Assembly: GCA_040757595.1 (NCBI GenBank)
Contig: JBFLWP010000001.1
Location: forward strand, 289,443 to 353,442
From: Nitrospirota bacterium
GTDB taxonomy: Bacteria; Nitrospirota; Nitrospiria; Nitrospirales; Nitrospiraceae
Reading direction: 5' to 3'
DNA length: 64,000 nucleotides
Part shown: positions 43,633 to 52,543 of the stretch, one piece after another
Layout: every line of letters begins with the position of its first letter
How positions within the stretch are numbered: the stretch's first letter is position 1
The notes under the pieces: generated by a model
The model's database searches: none
Told to the model about the DNA's origin: nothing
Seen by the model: the letters and a program-made list of their open reading frames with translations, nothing else
Position numbers and translations under genes: made by a program

Positions 43633-44319
43633 CTACGGCTTCAGCCGCCGGAGCCACTTCTCGGCGTCAGCGGCAAACTGCCCGCCCTTGTCCAGAGCCG
43701 TCACCTGCCTCAACGACTCGCGGGCCTTCTCGTTGCTCCCGAGCCGGTAGTACGCGATGCCCAACTGGAGGTGAAGCTGGGCCGGCTGGACGTTGGGCGG
43801 TCTGACCTGCAGCGCGTCCTCGAAGGCTTGCGCCGCGCCCTGCATGTCGCCTTCACGCGCCAGCGCCTGCCCCAGGTTGTACAGGGCCACATCGGGCGTC
43901 GGGTACAGCGGATTGTCGAGCGCGCGGCGGTACTCCTTGATCGCCTCCTGCCACCGGTCCTGACTGGCCAGCACCACGCCCAGATAGGTGTGGGCCTCCG
44001 AATAATCGGGGTCGATCCGGATGACTTCCCGAAACTCCCGCTCGGCCGGCCCATATTTCCGCTGATTGGCCAGGATGTGTCCGATGTAGTAGTGCGCGTC
44101 CCGATGGTTCGGGTTCTCCTGGACGGCCTTCTGGAACGAGACGTAGGCCTGCTGGCGGTCGGCCTCCAGGCTCGCGAACCCCTCCCGATAATAACCGTCC
44201 GCCTTCTTGATCTGCTCTTCGGTGGCGCCGCAGCCGGCCCCCGTGCCGAGCAGCACGGTCGCACAGGCTCCCAGGAGCCCGACGGGCCAGCCGGAACGCC
44301 GGAGCACGCGCCTGTTCAC
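43633..44319 (-). CDS. TPR lipoprotein
   Basis: This protein of 228 residues has a lipoprotein-like signal (LLGTGAGCGATEE) and about four to five tetratricopeptide repeats (for example DAHYYIGHILANQRKYGPAE and EAHTYLGVVLASQDRWQEA). It resembles PilF-type pilotins or BamD-like scaffold proteins. Its start overlaps the PfkB kinase stop by four bases. The partner is unknown; the RodZ-like gene follows by 9 bases. Confidence 0.85.
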   Translation of the reverse strand: MNRRVLRRSGWPVGLLGACATVLLGTGAGCGATEEQIKKADGYYREGFASLEADRQQAYVSFQKAVQENPNHRDAHYYIGHILANQRKYGPAEREFREVIRIDPDYSEAHTYLGVVLASQDRWQEAIKEYRRALDNPLYPTPDVALYNLGQALAREGDMQGAAQAFEDALQVRPPNVQPAQLHLQLGIAYYRLGSNEKARESLRQVTALDKGGQFAADAEKWLRRLKP

Positions 44320-45230
44320 GACAGGTCCTCGAAATGGGTCAACCGCTTGAACTCGCGGAACCGTCCTTGGATCTCTTTGTAATCGAGGGACCGCAGCCGG
44401 TCAAGACTGAAGGCCTCAACCGTGAACGAGGCCATGACGCTGCCGAAGATGATCGCCTGGCGGATCGCCGCGTCCGACAGGTTCCCCGTCGCCGCCAGGT
44501 AGCCCATGAAGCCGCCCGCGAACGTGTCCCCCGCGCCGGTCGGGTCCCGCACTTCCTCCAGCGGGAAGGCCGGGGCCCCGAAGGTGTACGTGCGGTTGAA
44601 GTGCAACACCCCGTACTCACCGCGCTTGACGACGAGGTGCTTGGGCCCGCGGGCCAGGACGTCCCTGGCCACCTTGACCAGGTTCGGCTGGCCGCCGAGC
44701 GCCCGGGCCTCCCCGTCGTTGATGATCAGCACGTCCACCTCTGCCAGCGTGCGCCACAGCGCGTCCCGCTTGCCCTCGATCCAGAAATTCATCGTGTCGC
44801 AGGCCACGAGCTTGGGCCGGTTGACCTGGCGCAGCACGTCGAGCTGCAGTTCCGGATCGATGTTGCCGAGGAACAGCAGGTCCGGCGACCGGTACCGGTC
44901 CGGAATCCTGGGCCGGAACGTCTCGAACACGTTCAGGTGCGTCTCGAGGGTGTGGGCCTCGTTCAGTTGGTGCGTGTACTCGCCCTTCCAACGGAACGTC
45001 CGTCCCGGCCGCCGCTCGAGCCCGGCCAGATCCACGCCGCGGCTCTTGAGGAACGCGAGATGCTGCTCCGGAAAGTCTTCCCCCACGACCGCAATGAGGT
45101 TCACACCCGTAAAGTAGCTGGCCGCGGTCGCGAAATAGGTCGCCGACCCGCCCAGGACTTCGTTTCCCACCCCGAACGGCGTCCGGACCGTATCCAGCGC
45201 CACCGACCCGACGACGAGCAACTCTCCCAT
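44316..45230 (-). CDS. PfkB-family carbohydrate/nucleoside kinase
   Basis: This 304-residue kinase has the ribokinase-family ending DPTGAGDTFAGGFMGYLAA, with the catalytic Asp in GAGD. The N-terminal glycine pair GGSATYFATAASYF binds substrate. The family phosphorylates sugars or nucleosides. It follows the MTAP gene directly, so its substrate could be a product of methylthioadenosine or nucleoside breakdown; this is inference. Four-base overlap with the TPR gene indicates coupled translation. Confidence 0.88.
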   Translation of the reverse strand: MGELLVVGSVALDTVRTPFGVGNEVLGGSATYFATAASYFTGVNLIAVVGEDFPEQHLAFLKSRGVDLAGLERRPGRTFRWKGEYTHQLNEAHTLETHLNVFETFRPRIPDRYRSPDLLFLGNIDPELQLDVLRQVNRPKLVACDTMNFWIEGKRDALWRTLAEVDVLIINDGEARALGGQPNLVKVARDVLARGPKHLVVKRGEYGVLHFNRTYTFGAPAFPLEEVRDPTGAGDTFAGGFMGYLAATGNLSDAAIRQAIIFGSVMASFTVEAFSLDRLRSLDYKEIQGRFREFKRLTHFEDLS

Positions 45231-45260
45231 TTCCCACAGCCCTTTCGTTACGCGTTGTCT

Positions 45261-45341
45261 GTGAAGTGTGATGGGTGATCGGTGATGGGTTGACTCTTTT
45301 CACACTTCATACGTCACGCATCACCCGTCGCCCATCACGTC
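45261..45341. repeat. Inverted 7-bp-period repeat, GTGATGG type
   Basis: The left arm (45261-45293) reads GTGAAGT, GTGATGG, GTGATCG, GTGATGG. The right arm (45301-45341) on the minus strand reads GTGATGG, GCGACGG, GTGATGC, GTGACGT, ATGAAGT. The arms are almost adjacent, so the RNA could form a long hairpin between mtnP and the kinase gene. Confidence 0.8.
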
Positions 45342-46228
45342 TTTTTGAGATACCGGCCGATCAGCAGGTCCAGCCGCTTCCGCGCTTCCCGTGGAATCCG
45401 GTTCGGGGCGGTCAGGACGGCCTTCGCGAGCGCCGTCCCGCAGAGGCAGGTCCGCGGCTCGGCCGCGACCGGAAGCGCGGCCCGGATCACGCGCTTGGCC
45501 AGCGCCACGTTCTTGTGCAAGGTGGCCAGGATCGCCTCGACCGTCACCGATTCTTCGCTCTCGTGCCAGCAGTCGTAGTCCGTGGCCAGCGCCATCGTGG
45601 CGTAGCACAGCTCCGCTTCGCGGGCCAGCTTGGCCTCCGGCATGTTGGTCATCCCGATCACGTCCACGCCCCACTGCCGGTAGAACAGCGACTCGCCGCG
45701 GCTCGAAAACTGCGGGCCTTCGATGCAGAGGTACACGCCCCTGTGGTGGACCGTCGCGCCGGTTTCCTGCGCGGCTTTGCGCAGGGCCTCGGCGAGCCTG
45801 CCGCAGACCGGATCCGCGAACGCGACGTGCGCCACGACGCCCCGGTCGAAAAACGTGCCGGCGCGGCGCTTGGTGAGGTCCACGAACTGGTCCGGCAGCA
45901 GCACGTCGCCGGGCCGCACCGTCTCCTTCATGCTGCCGACCGCGCTCACGGAGATGACGCGCGTCACGCCCAGCGACTTGAGCGCGTAGACGTTCGCGCG
46001 GTAATTGATCTCGCTGGGGCTGAACCGGTGGCCGCGGCCGTGCCGCGAGAGGAACGCCACCTTCACGCCGTCGATCGTGCCGAGCACGAGCGCGTCCGAG
46101 GGGCGCCCGAACGGCGTGCTGAGCCGGACCTCCTTCACCTGTTCCAGCCCCTCCATTTCGTAGAGGCCGCTCCCGCCGATGATCCCGATGTCCGCCTGCG
46201 GTTTCTTCGTGCTCGTCTTCCTTGCCAT
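45335..46228 (-). CDS. mtnP: S-methyl-5'-thioadenosine phosphorylase
   Basis: This enzyme of 297 residues cleaves methylthioadenosine to adenine and methylthioribose-1-phosphate. Markers are IGIIGGSGLYEMEGL, SRHGRGHRFSPSEINYRANV, VSAVGSMKETVRPGD, the CIEGPQFSSRGES loop and ATDYDCWHESEE, which are specific for MTAP rather than inosine phosphorylases. The start at 46228 has GAGAAGGGAAACA before it. It lies 17 bases after miaA and just before a PfkB kinase. Confidence 0.94.
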   Translation of the reverse strand: MARKTSTKKPQADIGIIGGSGLYEMEGLEQVKEVRLSTPFGRPSDALVLGTIDGVKVAFLSRHGRGHRFSPSEINYRANVYALKSLGVTRVISVSAVGSMKETVRPGDVLLPDQFVDLTKRRAGTFFDRGVVAHVAFADPVCGRLAEALRKAAQETGATVHHRGVYLCIEGPQFSSRGESLFYRQWGVDVIGMTNMPEAKLAREAELCYATMALATDYDCWHESEESVTVEAILATLHKNVALAKRVIRAALPVAAEPRTCLCGTALAKAVLTAPNRIPREARKRLDLLIGRYLKKT

Positions 46229-46245
46229 TGTTTCCCTTCTCTCCT

Positions 46246-47286
46246 TTACCGACCGTCCGTGCCGGTCGCCGCCGGCCCGGCTCCGGACCTGACCGAGGCC
46301 GCCAGCTCCGAAAGGAACCGCTCGACCAGTTCCAATAGCCTGGCCGCAACCTGCTCCGGCGACTCCCGCTCTTCGATCCTCACCCAGACCAGACCCGGCT
46401 CCTTGCGGAACCAGGTGAGCTGCCGTTTGGCGAAATGTCTGGTGTCCCGCTTGAGCCGCCGCACCGCCTCCTCGTAGGAGTACTCGCCGGCCAGATAGCC
46501 GGCGATCTGCCGGTAGCCCAACCCCTTCATGGAGCCCAAGTGCCGTCCGTAGCCCCGGTCGAGCAGCCGCCCCGTCTCTTCCACCAGTCCCTTGGCTAAC
46601 TGCTCCTCCACCCGGGCTTCGATACGGCGATAGAGGCTGGCCCGCTCCCGGGTCAGGCCGAGGAGCAGGGGCGAGAAGGGTCGCTCGCCAAACGAATGGG
46701 CGCGATGGGCTTCCGAGAGCGGACGGCCCGAGAGGTGGTGAACCTCCAGCGCCCGGATGATCTTCACCTGGTCGCGCGGATGCAGCCGGCCGGCCGATTC
46801 CGGATCCACGCGAGCCAGCTCCCGATGGAGCGACTCCGGCCCCTCCGCCCGCGCCGTTTCCATCAGCCTCGCCCGCAGGCTCCAATCTGCCACGGGGCCG
46901 TCCCACAACCCCCGAAGGAGGGTGCGAATGTACAGCCCCGTCCCCCCGACCACCAGCGGAACCCGGCCCTCCTCGTAGAGCCGCTCGATCTCCGCGAGCG
47001 CCCGGCGTCGAAACAGGCCGGCGTTGAACGGTTCGTCCGGCTCCACGAGATCGATCAGCCGGTGCGGGATCCCCCGACGCTCGTCGAGGCTCGGCTTGTC
47101 CATCCCGATGTCCATCCCGCGATAGACCTGGCGGGAGTCCGCGGTCAGCACCTCGGTGCCCAGCGCCTGCGCGAGCAGGACGCCGATCCGGCTCTTGCCC
47201 ACCGCCGTCGGTCCGGCAATGACCACGACGGGCTTGAGCTCCGTCGTGAGCCGTGAGACGCGAGACGTGAACAGGCCGCCGGTCAT
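46246..47286 (-). CDS. miaA: tRNA dimethylallyltransferase MiaA
   Basis: This enzyme of 346 residues transfers a dimethylallyl group to A37 of tRNAs reading UNN codons. It shows the P-loop VVVIAGPTAVGKSRIGVLLA, the DSRQVYRGMDIGMDKP motif and the GGTGLYIR motif. It is slightly longer than usual (about 310). The first 17 residues (MTGGLFTSRVSRLTTEL) are not conserved and come largely from the 7-bp repeat arm at 47245-47272. A later start is possible, but no obvious one exists before the P-loop. Confidence 0.94.
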   Translation of the reverse strand: MTGGLFTSRVSRLTTELKPVVVIAGPTAVGKSRIGVLLAQALGTEVLTADSRQVYRGMDIGMDKPSLDERRGIPHRLIDLVEPDEPFNAGLFRRRALAEIERLYEEGRVPLVVGGTGLYIRTLLRGLWDGPVADWSLRARLMETARAEGPESLHRELARVDPESAGRLHPRDQVKIIRALEVHHLSGRPLSEAHRAHSFGERPFSPLLLGLTRERASLYRRIEARVEEQLAKGLVEETGRLLDRGYGRHLGSMKGLGYRQIAGYLAGEYSYEEAVRRLKRDTRHFAKRQLTWFRKEPGLVWVRIEERESPEQVAARLLELVERFLSELAASVRSGAGPAATGTDGR

Positions 47287-47330
47287 GTTTGCTCTCTCTT
47301 CCGTTTCACGTTTTGCGTTTCACGTCTAAC
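47245..47330. repeat. Inverted 7-bp-period repeat, GTGAGAC type
   Basis: The left arm (47245-47272) reads CGTGAGC, CGTGAGA, CGCGAGA, CGTGAAC. The right arm (47296-47330) on the minus strand reads GTTAGAC, GTGAAAC, GCAAAAC, GTGAAAC, GGAAGAG. The left arm lies within the miaA start region and the right arm ends at the mutL stop. Confidence 0.72.
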
Positions 47331-49122
47331 GCCCAAAGATACGGGCCAATTCCTCTTCCGGCAGGCGCAGCGCAATCCTCCGCCCGTGGGGACAGGTCAT
47401 CGGAAGCCCTTCCCCGACCCATTCCTCGATCAGCCGCCTGCTCTCCGCCAGCTCCATTCCCCGCCCGGCCCTGACCGCCCCGTGGCAGGCGAGCGAGGCC
47501 AGGACCGGGCGGACCCGCGCGTCGAGCGAGGAGGTCGAGCTCCACTCGGAAAGATCCTCGAGCAGGTCCTGCACGAGGGAGCCGTAGTCGAGGTGTCCCA
47601 GCAGGGCCGGCACCGCCCGGATCACGAAGGCCGAAGTCCCGAAGGGTTCGATGGCCAGCCCCAGCTTCTCCAGATCGGCCAGATGCCGCTGCAGCAACGA
47701 GGCCCGGTCGGGCGGCAGCTCGATGGGCTCGGAAATCAACAGCGGCTGCGACGCCACGGTCTGGCTGGTCCAGGCCCGCCAAAGCCGCTCGAACAGCACC
47801 CGCTCGTGCGCCGTGTGCTGGTCTATGACCTGCAACTCCGGACCGACCTGCGCGATCAGGAACGTGCGGGCAATTTGCCCGAGGGGGACCACCTCCCAAC
47901 CGAACGCACCCGACGGTCCGGCCGCATAAGGGACCGCGGCTTCACTGGCCGTCCCGGCATGCCCCGCTCCATCCTTGGACGGCTCCGGCTGCCCGTGCGT
48001 GAGGTGCAGGCGGGCCTGTTCTCCGCCGACGGCGGTCCATTGATGATACGGTGCAGGGCTGGGCCGGCGGGACGTCTCACCCCACGAAACGGGCTCGGTC
48101 CCCGGCCCGGCCGGCTCCGTCTGCGGACCGCCCAGCGCGGAGTGGACGGCCTGCCGCACGACCTGATGGACCAGGTCCTGGTCGGCAAACCGGACTTCCC
48201 GCTTGGCCGGGTGCACGTTCACATCCACGCGCCCCGGGTCTACCTCCAGAAAAAGGACGTAGCGGGGATGCCGCCCCTTGGCTAGCGCCGCTCCGTAGCC
48301 GTCATAGATTGCGTGGGCCACGGTCGGATTTTTGACCGCCCGCCGGTTGACGAAGAGATCCTGCGGCGTCCGCGCCGCGCGCGTCTGGTTCGGATCAACG
48401 GCGAGGCCTTCGAGCCTGACTCCCGCCCGTTCGCCTCTGATTTCCAGGAACTGCTTGAGCGCCCCGGCCCCATAGACCTGCAACGCCCGGTCCTTCCAGG
48501 AGGCCGCGGCGGCATATTCCGACACGTCCTGGCCGTTGTGCCGGAGGCGCACGTGCACGAGCGGCCAGGCCAGGGCCGCCTGCTGGACCGCCTGGCAGAT
48601 GTGGGAGAACTCGGTCGCCTTCGACTTGAGGAACTTCTTGCGGGCCGGCGTGTTGTAAAACAGGTCGGCCACCTCGATCTGGGTGCCCGGCGCCGCCGCG
48701 GCCTCCTCCACCTTCGTCACGACGCCGCCCGTCGCGACGAGCCTGGTCCCGATCGAATCCTGCCGGCGGGCCGTGACCAGGTTGATGTTCGACACGGCGG
48801 CGATGCTGGGCAGGGCCTCGCCCCGGAACCCCAGGGTCGTGATCGCCCAGAGGTCCCGCTCCGACCGCAGCTTGCTCGTCGCATGGCGCTGGAAGGCCAG
48901 TCGGGCGTCGTCCTTCGTCATCCCCTCGCCGTCGTCCGTCACCCGGATCACGCCCAGGCCGCTGTCCGTCACCTCGACCGTGATCTTGGCGGCGCCCGCG
49001 TCGAGGCTGTTGTCGATCAACTCCCGGACGACCGCGGCGGGACGCTCGACGACTTCGCCCGCGGCGATCCGACCCGCGACGTCGGCCGGCAGGACATGAA
49101 TCTTGCCGGGGCCGCCGGTCAC
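47326..49122 (-). CDS. mutL: DNA mismatch repair protein MutL
   Basis: This protein of 598 residues has the GHKL ATPase with VAGRIAAGEVVERPAAVVRE, ELIDNSLDAGA and TLGFRGEALPSI. The C-terminal dimerisation domain (about 400-598) has QVIDQHTAHERVLFERL and the CHGAVRAG region. The endonuclease motif DQHAxxER is present with Thr in place of Ala. CPHGR is present near the end (MTCPHGRRIAL). I chose the GTG at 49122, after GGAGGTTCCTCAC. MutS itself is not in the window. Confidence 0.95.
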   Translation of the reverse strand: MTGGPGKIHVLPADVAGRIAAGEVVERPAAVVRELIDNSLDAGAAKITVEVTDSGLGVIRVTDDGEGMTKDDARLAFQRHATSKLRSERDLWAITTLGFRGEALPSIAAVSNINLVTARRQDSIGTRLVATGGVVTKVEEAAAAPGTQIEVADLFYNTPARKKFLKSKATEFSHICQAVQQAALAWPLVHVRLRHNGQDVSEYAAAASWKDRALQVYGAGALKQFLEIRGERAGVRLEGLAVDPNQTRAARTPQDLFVNRRAVKNPTVAHAIYDGYGAALAKGRHPRYVLFLEVDPGRVDVNVHPAKREVRFADQDLVHQVVRQAVHSALGGPQTEPAGPGTEPVSWGETSRRPSPAPYHQWTAVGGEQARLHLTHGQPEPSKDGAGHAGTASEAAVPYAAGPSGAFGWEVVPLGQIARTFLIAQVGPELQVIDQHTAHERVLFERLWRAWTSQTVASQPLLISEPIELPPDRASLLQRHLADLEKLGLAIEPFGTSAFVIRAVPALLGHLDYGSLVQDLLEDLSEWSSTSSLDARVRPVLASLACHGAVRAGRGMELAESRRLIEEWVGEGLPMTCPHGRRIALRLPEEELARIFGR

Positions 49123-49240
49123 GTGAGGAACCTCCGCGAGCCAGTCCGACGAGACGGGAACGGGGGGCGGAAGCGTCGCGGGACCGCCCTGTCTGGGAAC
49201 CACCCCGCGGCGGAGAGACGGGGCGTGCGCCTGAGGCCGT

Positions 49241-50083
49241 TCATTTCAACTCGGCCAGCTTGTTCTTGGCCAACTTGGCTTCGTTGGAGGAGGAAAATTC
49301 TTCGATCACGCGCTTGAGATAGGTGCGCGCCTTCAGGACGTCCCCGGTCTCCGCCGAGAGCAGTCCGAGCTTGAACAGGGCCGAGGCCGCCTTTTCGCTG
49401 CGCGGATAGTCCTGAGCCACCTTCTCGAAGGCCTGCGTCGCGCGGCCCGGCTCCTTCATGTTGTAATACGATTCCCCGATCCAGTAGTGGGCGTTCGGCG
49501 CCAGCGAGGTGGACGGAAAATCTTTCAGGAACCGCTCGAATCCGGCGATGGCCAGCTCGTACCGGCCCGTCAGGTAGTCGTTGTAAGCCAGGTTGTACGC
49601 ATTGGTCGGGCTGAGCCCCGGCGTGCCGGGCAGCGGCAGCTTCGGCTCGAGAGGCGGCACCTTCGCCGGCCTGGACTGGCGCGCCACGTCGGTGCCCGGC
49701 TCCGGTTTCGTCTGCGTCTCGGGTTTCGCCAGCATCGCCGGTGACGTTCCCTGGAGCTGGGCCAGACGGGCCTCCAGATCCCGGACCCGGTCCGACAGAT
49801 CCCCGATTCGCCGCTGTAACTCCTCGTCCCTGCCGTCCGGCTCCTTGGCCGCGGCGGGCTTGCCCCCCAACTTGCTCGCCTTCGCCTCGAGCGCCTCGAT
49901 CCTGGTCCGGAGCTCTTCCTGCCGCCTGCGGTCCTGCTCCTGGCTCTTGGTTACGGCCCGCAGGTCGTCCCGCACCTCCATGAAGTCGGCGTGTTTGGCG
50001 CAAGCACCAGGGCCGAGCGCGGCGAGGCCCGCCGCGAGCAGGATCCAGCGATGGGAGAATCGGACGGTCTGCATCTGATTCAT
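49241..50083 (-). CDS. cpoB: Tol-Pal system protein CpoB/YbgF-like
   Basis: This 280-residue periplasmic protein has an export signal with a Cys (ALGPGACAKHADF), a coiled coil (about 50-115), a Pro-rich linker and a C-terminal TPR domain of YbgF type (AYNLAYNDYLTGRYELAIAGF and GESYYNMKEPGRATQAFEK). CpoB links Tol-Pal constriction to peptidoglycan synthesis. Its ATG overlaps the stop of the next upstream gene (ATGA), which is a second, larger YbgF-like protein. Confidence 0.85.
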   Translation of the reverse strand: MNQMQTVRFSHRWILLAAGLAALGPGACAKHADFMEVRDDLRAVTKSQEQDRRRQEELRTRIEALEAKASKLGGKPAAAKEPDGRDEELQRRIGDLSDRVRDLEARLAQLQGTSPAMLAKPETQTKPEPGTDVARQSRPAKVPPLEPKLPLPGTPGLSPTNAYNLAYNDYLTGRYELAIAGFERFLKDFPSTSLAPNAHYWIGESYYNMKEPGRATQAFEKVAQDYPRSEKAASALFKLGLLSAETGDVLKARTYLKRVIEEFSSSNEAKLAKNKLAELK

Positions 50084-51690
50084 CGCCCCTGCTTGATCTG
50101 CGCCAGCTTGTCCAGCGCCTTGTTGGCTTCGGGGCTCTTGGGATAAGCGTCCACGACCTGCCGGAGCACCGAGGAGGCCCGCTTCTTGTCCTTGAGGGCC
50201 AGGTAGGTGATCCCCTTCTTCAGCAGCGCGGCCGGAACCTTTTCGCTGGCCGGATAGCGGTGCACGACCTGATCGAAGGCTTCGATCGCCCGCTCGAAGT
50301 CCTTTTGCCCATAATAGCACTCCCCGACCCAGTATTGGGCGTTGGGAGCCAGGTCGGAGGTCGGGTACCGCTGCAGGAACTCCGAGAAGCCTTCTAGCGC
50401 GCCGGCCAGGTTGCCCTGCTTGTACTGTTGGAGATGCCGGTCGTAGACCTCCCGCTGGCCGGGCTGGGCTTCGCTCCCGGCGACCGGTGCGGCCGCCTCG
50501 CCCTTGGCCGGGCCGGGCTCGTCTGGCGAAGGCGCCTGGACCGGAACGGACGCGGAACCGGCGGGGACCGCATCCGAGGCTTCCGCTTGGCCCCCCACAT
50601 GGCTCTGGGGGGCGGCGGCCGGCTGATGCGGCTGGTCCCCCTTCCGCCCGGCCGGTCCGTTGTGGCCGCGCTCCGGCTTTGCGCCCTTGCGGGACCGGAT
50701 AGCGCGCAGTTCCTCGATCTCCTGGCTGAGCGACTGGACATGGGCCGACACCTGGCTGAGCTGACGCTCCTGCTCCTCCGCCTGCGCGACGAACTTGCCC
50801 CCCATGGCCTCCAGGGTCTTGGCCACCGAGCCGACGCTGCGATTCACCTCGGCGAGGTGCGCGGTGGTGGCCTTGGCATCCGCTTCGATCTTGACCGCCA
50901 GCGCATCGGTCCGTTTGGATAACGAGGCCTCCAGCTCGTTGACCCGCTCGTTGCCCCGCTTCTCCCGTCGGTCCATCTCGTCGGCCAAGCCGGTCAAGGC
51001 CTGCTTGAACTCTTTGAGCGCCTGGCCCAACTGCGTCAGTTGCTGGGCCGTCTGGCGCTCCTGCGCCTTTTTCTCCCCCAGGGCCTTGTCGTGCTCCGCC
51101 AGGCGCTGGTCCACCGTCGCGGCCATCTTGCCGATGGTGCCACCCAGCGCGTCCATCTGCGCGACGAGCTTGCCGATCTCTCCGCTGAGGCGCTCTCGAT
51201 CGGCCTTCAGCGCGGCGGTCTGCGCGGCAGCCTGATCAGCCACCGCCTTCTCGACCGCCGCAAACCGTCGCTCGGCGTCCGCGTCCCGCTTGGCAAGCGC
51301 CTGATCAAGCCGAGCGGCGTGGTCGTCGAGCCGCCCTTCAAGCTTCTTGATTTGCTCCGACTCCTTCTCGATCTCGCCGGAGATTCTCGCGAGGTCCTCG
51401 CCCTTCAGCTCCCGAATCTCGTTGAGGAACTTTGCCCGTGTCTCATGGACGAGCCGGTCGAGATCCCCCTCGGCCTTCTTGATGTTGGCCTCCAGATCCT
51501 TCTCCCGCTTGTCCAGCTTCTCGATCCTGGCATTGAGGCCCCGCTCCATCTGCGTGAGCTCCGCCTTCTGCGCCAGACAGCCCGCCAGCAGCAGCGCCGT
51601 CGTCAGGCCTGCGGCACCCGTACGGACCCACCGGCCCGGCTGGCTCGTGCCGAGATCGCCGCCCCGCTCGATCATGCGCGCGTCACCCAT
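50080..51690 (-). CDS. Large coiled-coil lipoprotein with YbgF-type TPR domain
   Basis: This protein of 536 residues starts with a lipoprotein signal (LTTALLLAGCLAQKAEL). A very long coiled coil follows (about 45-330), rich in A, E, K and Q, then a linker and a YbgF-like TPR domain (about 415-530, QYKQGNLAGALEGFSEFLQR and GECYYGQKDFERAIEAFDQ). It looks like a stretched paralogue of the CpoB-like protein encoded next. The coiled coil would span about 40 nm, more than the periplasm if it were one straight helix, so it may fold back. Confidence 0.82.
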   Translation of the reverse strand: MGDARMIERGGDLGTSQPGRWVRTGAAGLTTALLLAGCLAQKAELTQMERGLNARIEKLDKREKDLEANIKKAEGDLDRLVHETRAKFLNEIRELKGEDLARISGEIEKESEQIKKLEGRLDDHAARLDQALAKRDADAERRFAAVEKAVADQAAAQTAALKADRERLSGEIGKLVAQMDALGGTIGKMAATVDQRLAEHDKALGEKKAQERQTAQQLTQLGQALKEFKQALTGLADEMDRREKRGNERVNELEASLSKRTDALAVKIEADAKATTAHLAEVNRSVGSVAKTLEAMGGKFVAQAEEQERQLSQVSAHVQSLSQEIEELRAIRSRKGAKPERGHNGPAGRKGDQPHQPAAAPQSHVGGQAEASDAVPAGSASVPVQAPSPDEPGPAKGEAAAPVAGSEAQPGQREVYDRHLQQYKQGNLAGALEGFSEFLQRYPTSDLAPNAQYWVGECYYGQKDFERAIEAFDQVVHRYPASEKVPAALLKKGITYLALKDKKRASSVLRQVVDAYPKSPEANKALDKLAQIKQGR

Positions 51691-51726
51691 TCCGCCCCCG
51701 GCCTTTCCCGCCTTCCGCGCCGGACG

Positions 51727-52485
51727 TTACTGCGCCCGCACCACCAAATGGGCCCGCCGGTTCTGCCGGTAGCACGTCTCTTCATGTTCCTTGCAGAAGG
51801 GGCGATCCTTGCCGTAGGAGGCCACGATCAGCCGTTCCGGGGCGACGCCGAGCTCGATCAGATAATTGCGCACCGTCTTGGCCCGCTTCTCTCCCAGGAC
51901 CATGTTGTAGGCCTGCGTCCCCCGCTCGTCGCAATGCCCCTCGATCGTGAGCCGTTGATTGGGATTGGCTTTCAGCCATTCCGCGTCCTGCGCGAGGGAC
52001 GCCTCGCCGTCCTTCGTGATCTTCACCGAGTCGAAGGCAAAGTACACGTCCGCCAGACCGGCCGCGGTTGTCGCAAGCTGCTCCTTCTGCCTCTCCTCCA
52101 TCCCCTGGCGGGCCGCCTCGGAAGGCTCGGCCCTGGCCACCATCAACTCCCCGCCCAACTGCTCTTCCTTCGGAGATTTCCCGGGGGTGACCGGCTCAAA
52201 ACCCTTCAGCGAGTTGTCACCGGAACCCGCCGGCTCCGGCGCAGAGGCCGCCTGCTGGCTCGACCGGCCCTCTTCCGGCCTCCCCTCCCTCGTGGTCCGC
52301 TCGGAGATTGCCGGCTCCCTTTGAGCAGACGCGGCTGGACTCTGGTCTTGTTTCGCCGCCCCCGGCTGGAAATCTCCCGCTCCCGCATCAGCCCCGATTT
52401 TCTTGCTGCAGCCGGGCGCCAGCAGGAGCAGCCCCCCCATCGCTCCCACGAGACAGACCGATTGCCATGCACGCCGCATTGTCAT
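51727..52485 (-). CDS. pal: Peptidoglycan-associated lipoprotein Pal
   Basis: This protein of 252 residues has a lipoprotein signal (LLLLAPGCSKKIG), a long, low-complexity linker (about 35-140) and an OmpA-type peptidoglycan-binding domain (YFAFDSVKITKDGEASLAQ, EGHCDERGTQAYNMVLGEKR). Pal is the outer-membrane end of the Tol-Pal machine. The linker is longer than in E. coli Pal (total 173). The start at 52485 follows GGAGG. Confidence 0.92.
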   Translation of the reverse strand: MTMRRAWQSVCLVGAMGGLLLLAPGCSKKIGADAGAGDFQPGAAKQDQSPAASAQREPAISERTTREGRPEEGRSSQQAASAPEPAGSGDNSLKGFEPVTPGKSPKEEQLGGELMVARAEPSEAARQGMEERQKEQLATTAAGLADVYFAFDSVKITKDGEASLAQDAEWLKANPNQRLTIEGHCDERGTQAYNMVLGEKRAKTVRNYLIELGVAPERLIVASYGKDRPFCKEHEETCYRQNRRAHLVVRAQ

Positions 52486-52543
52486 CGCTCCCTCCATTGA
52501 TGCCCCGTTGTTTTCACTCCAGAGCAAGCACGCCGCAGCCCCC

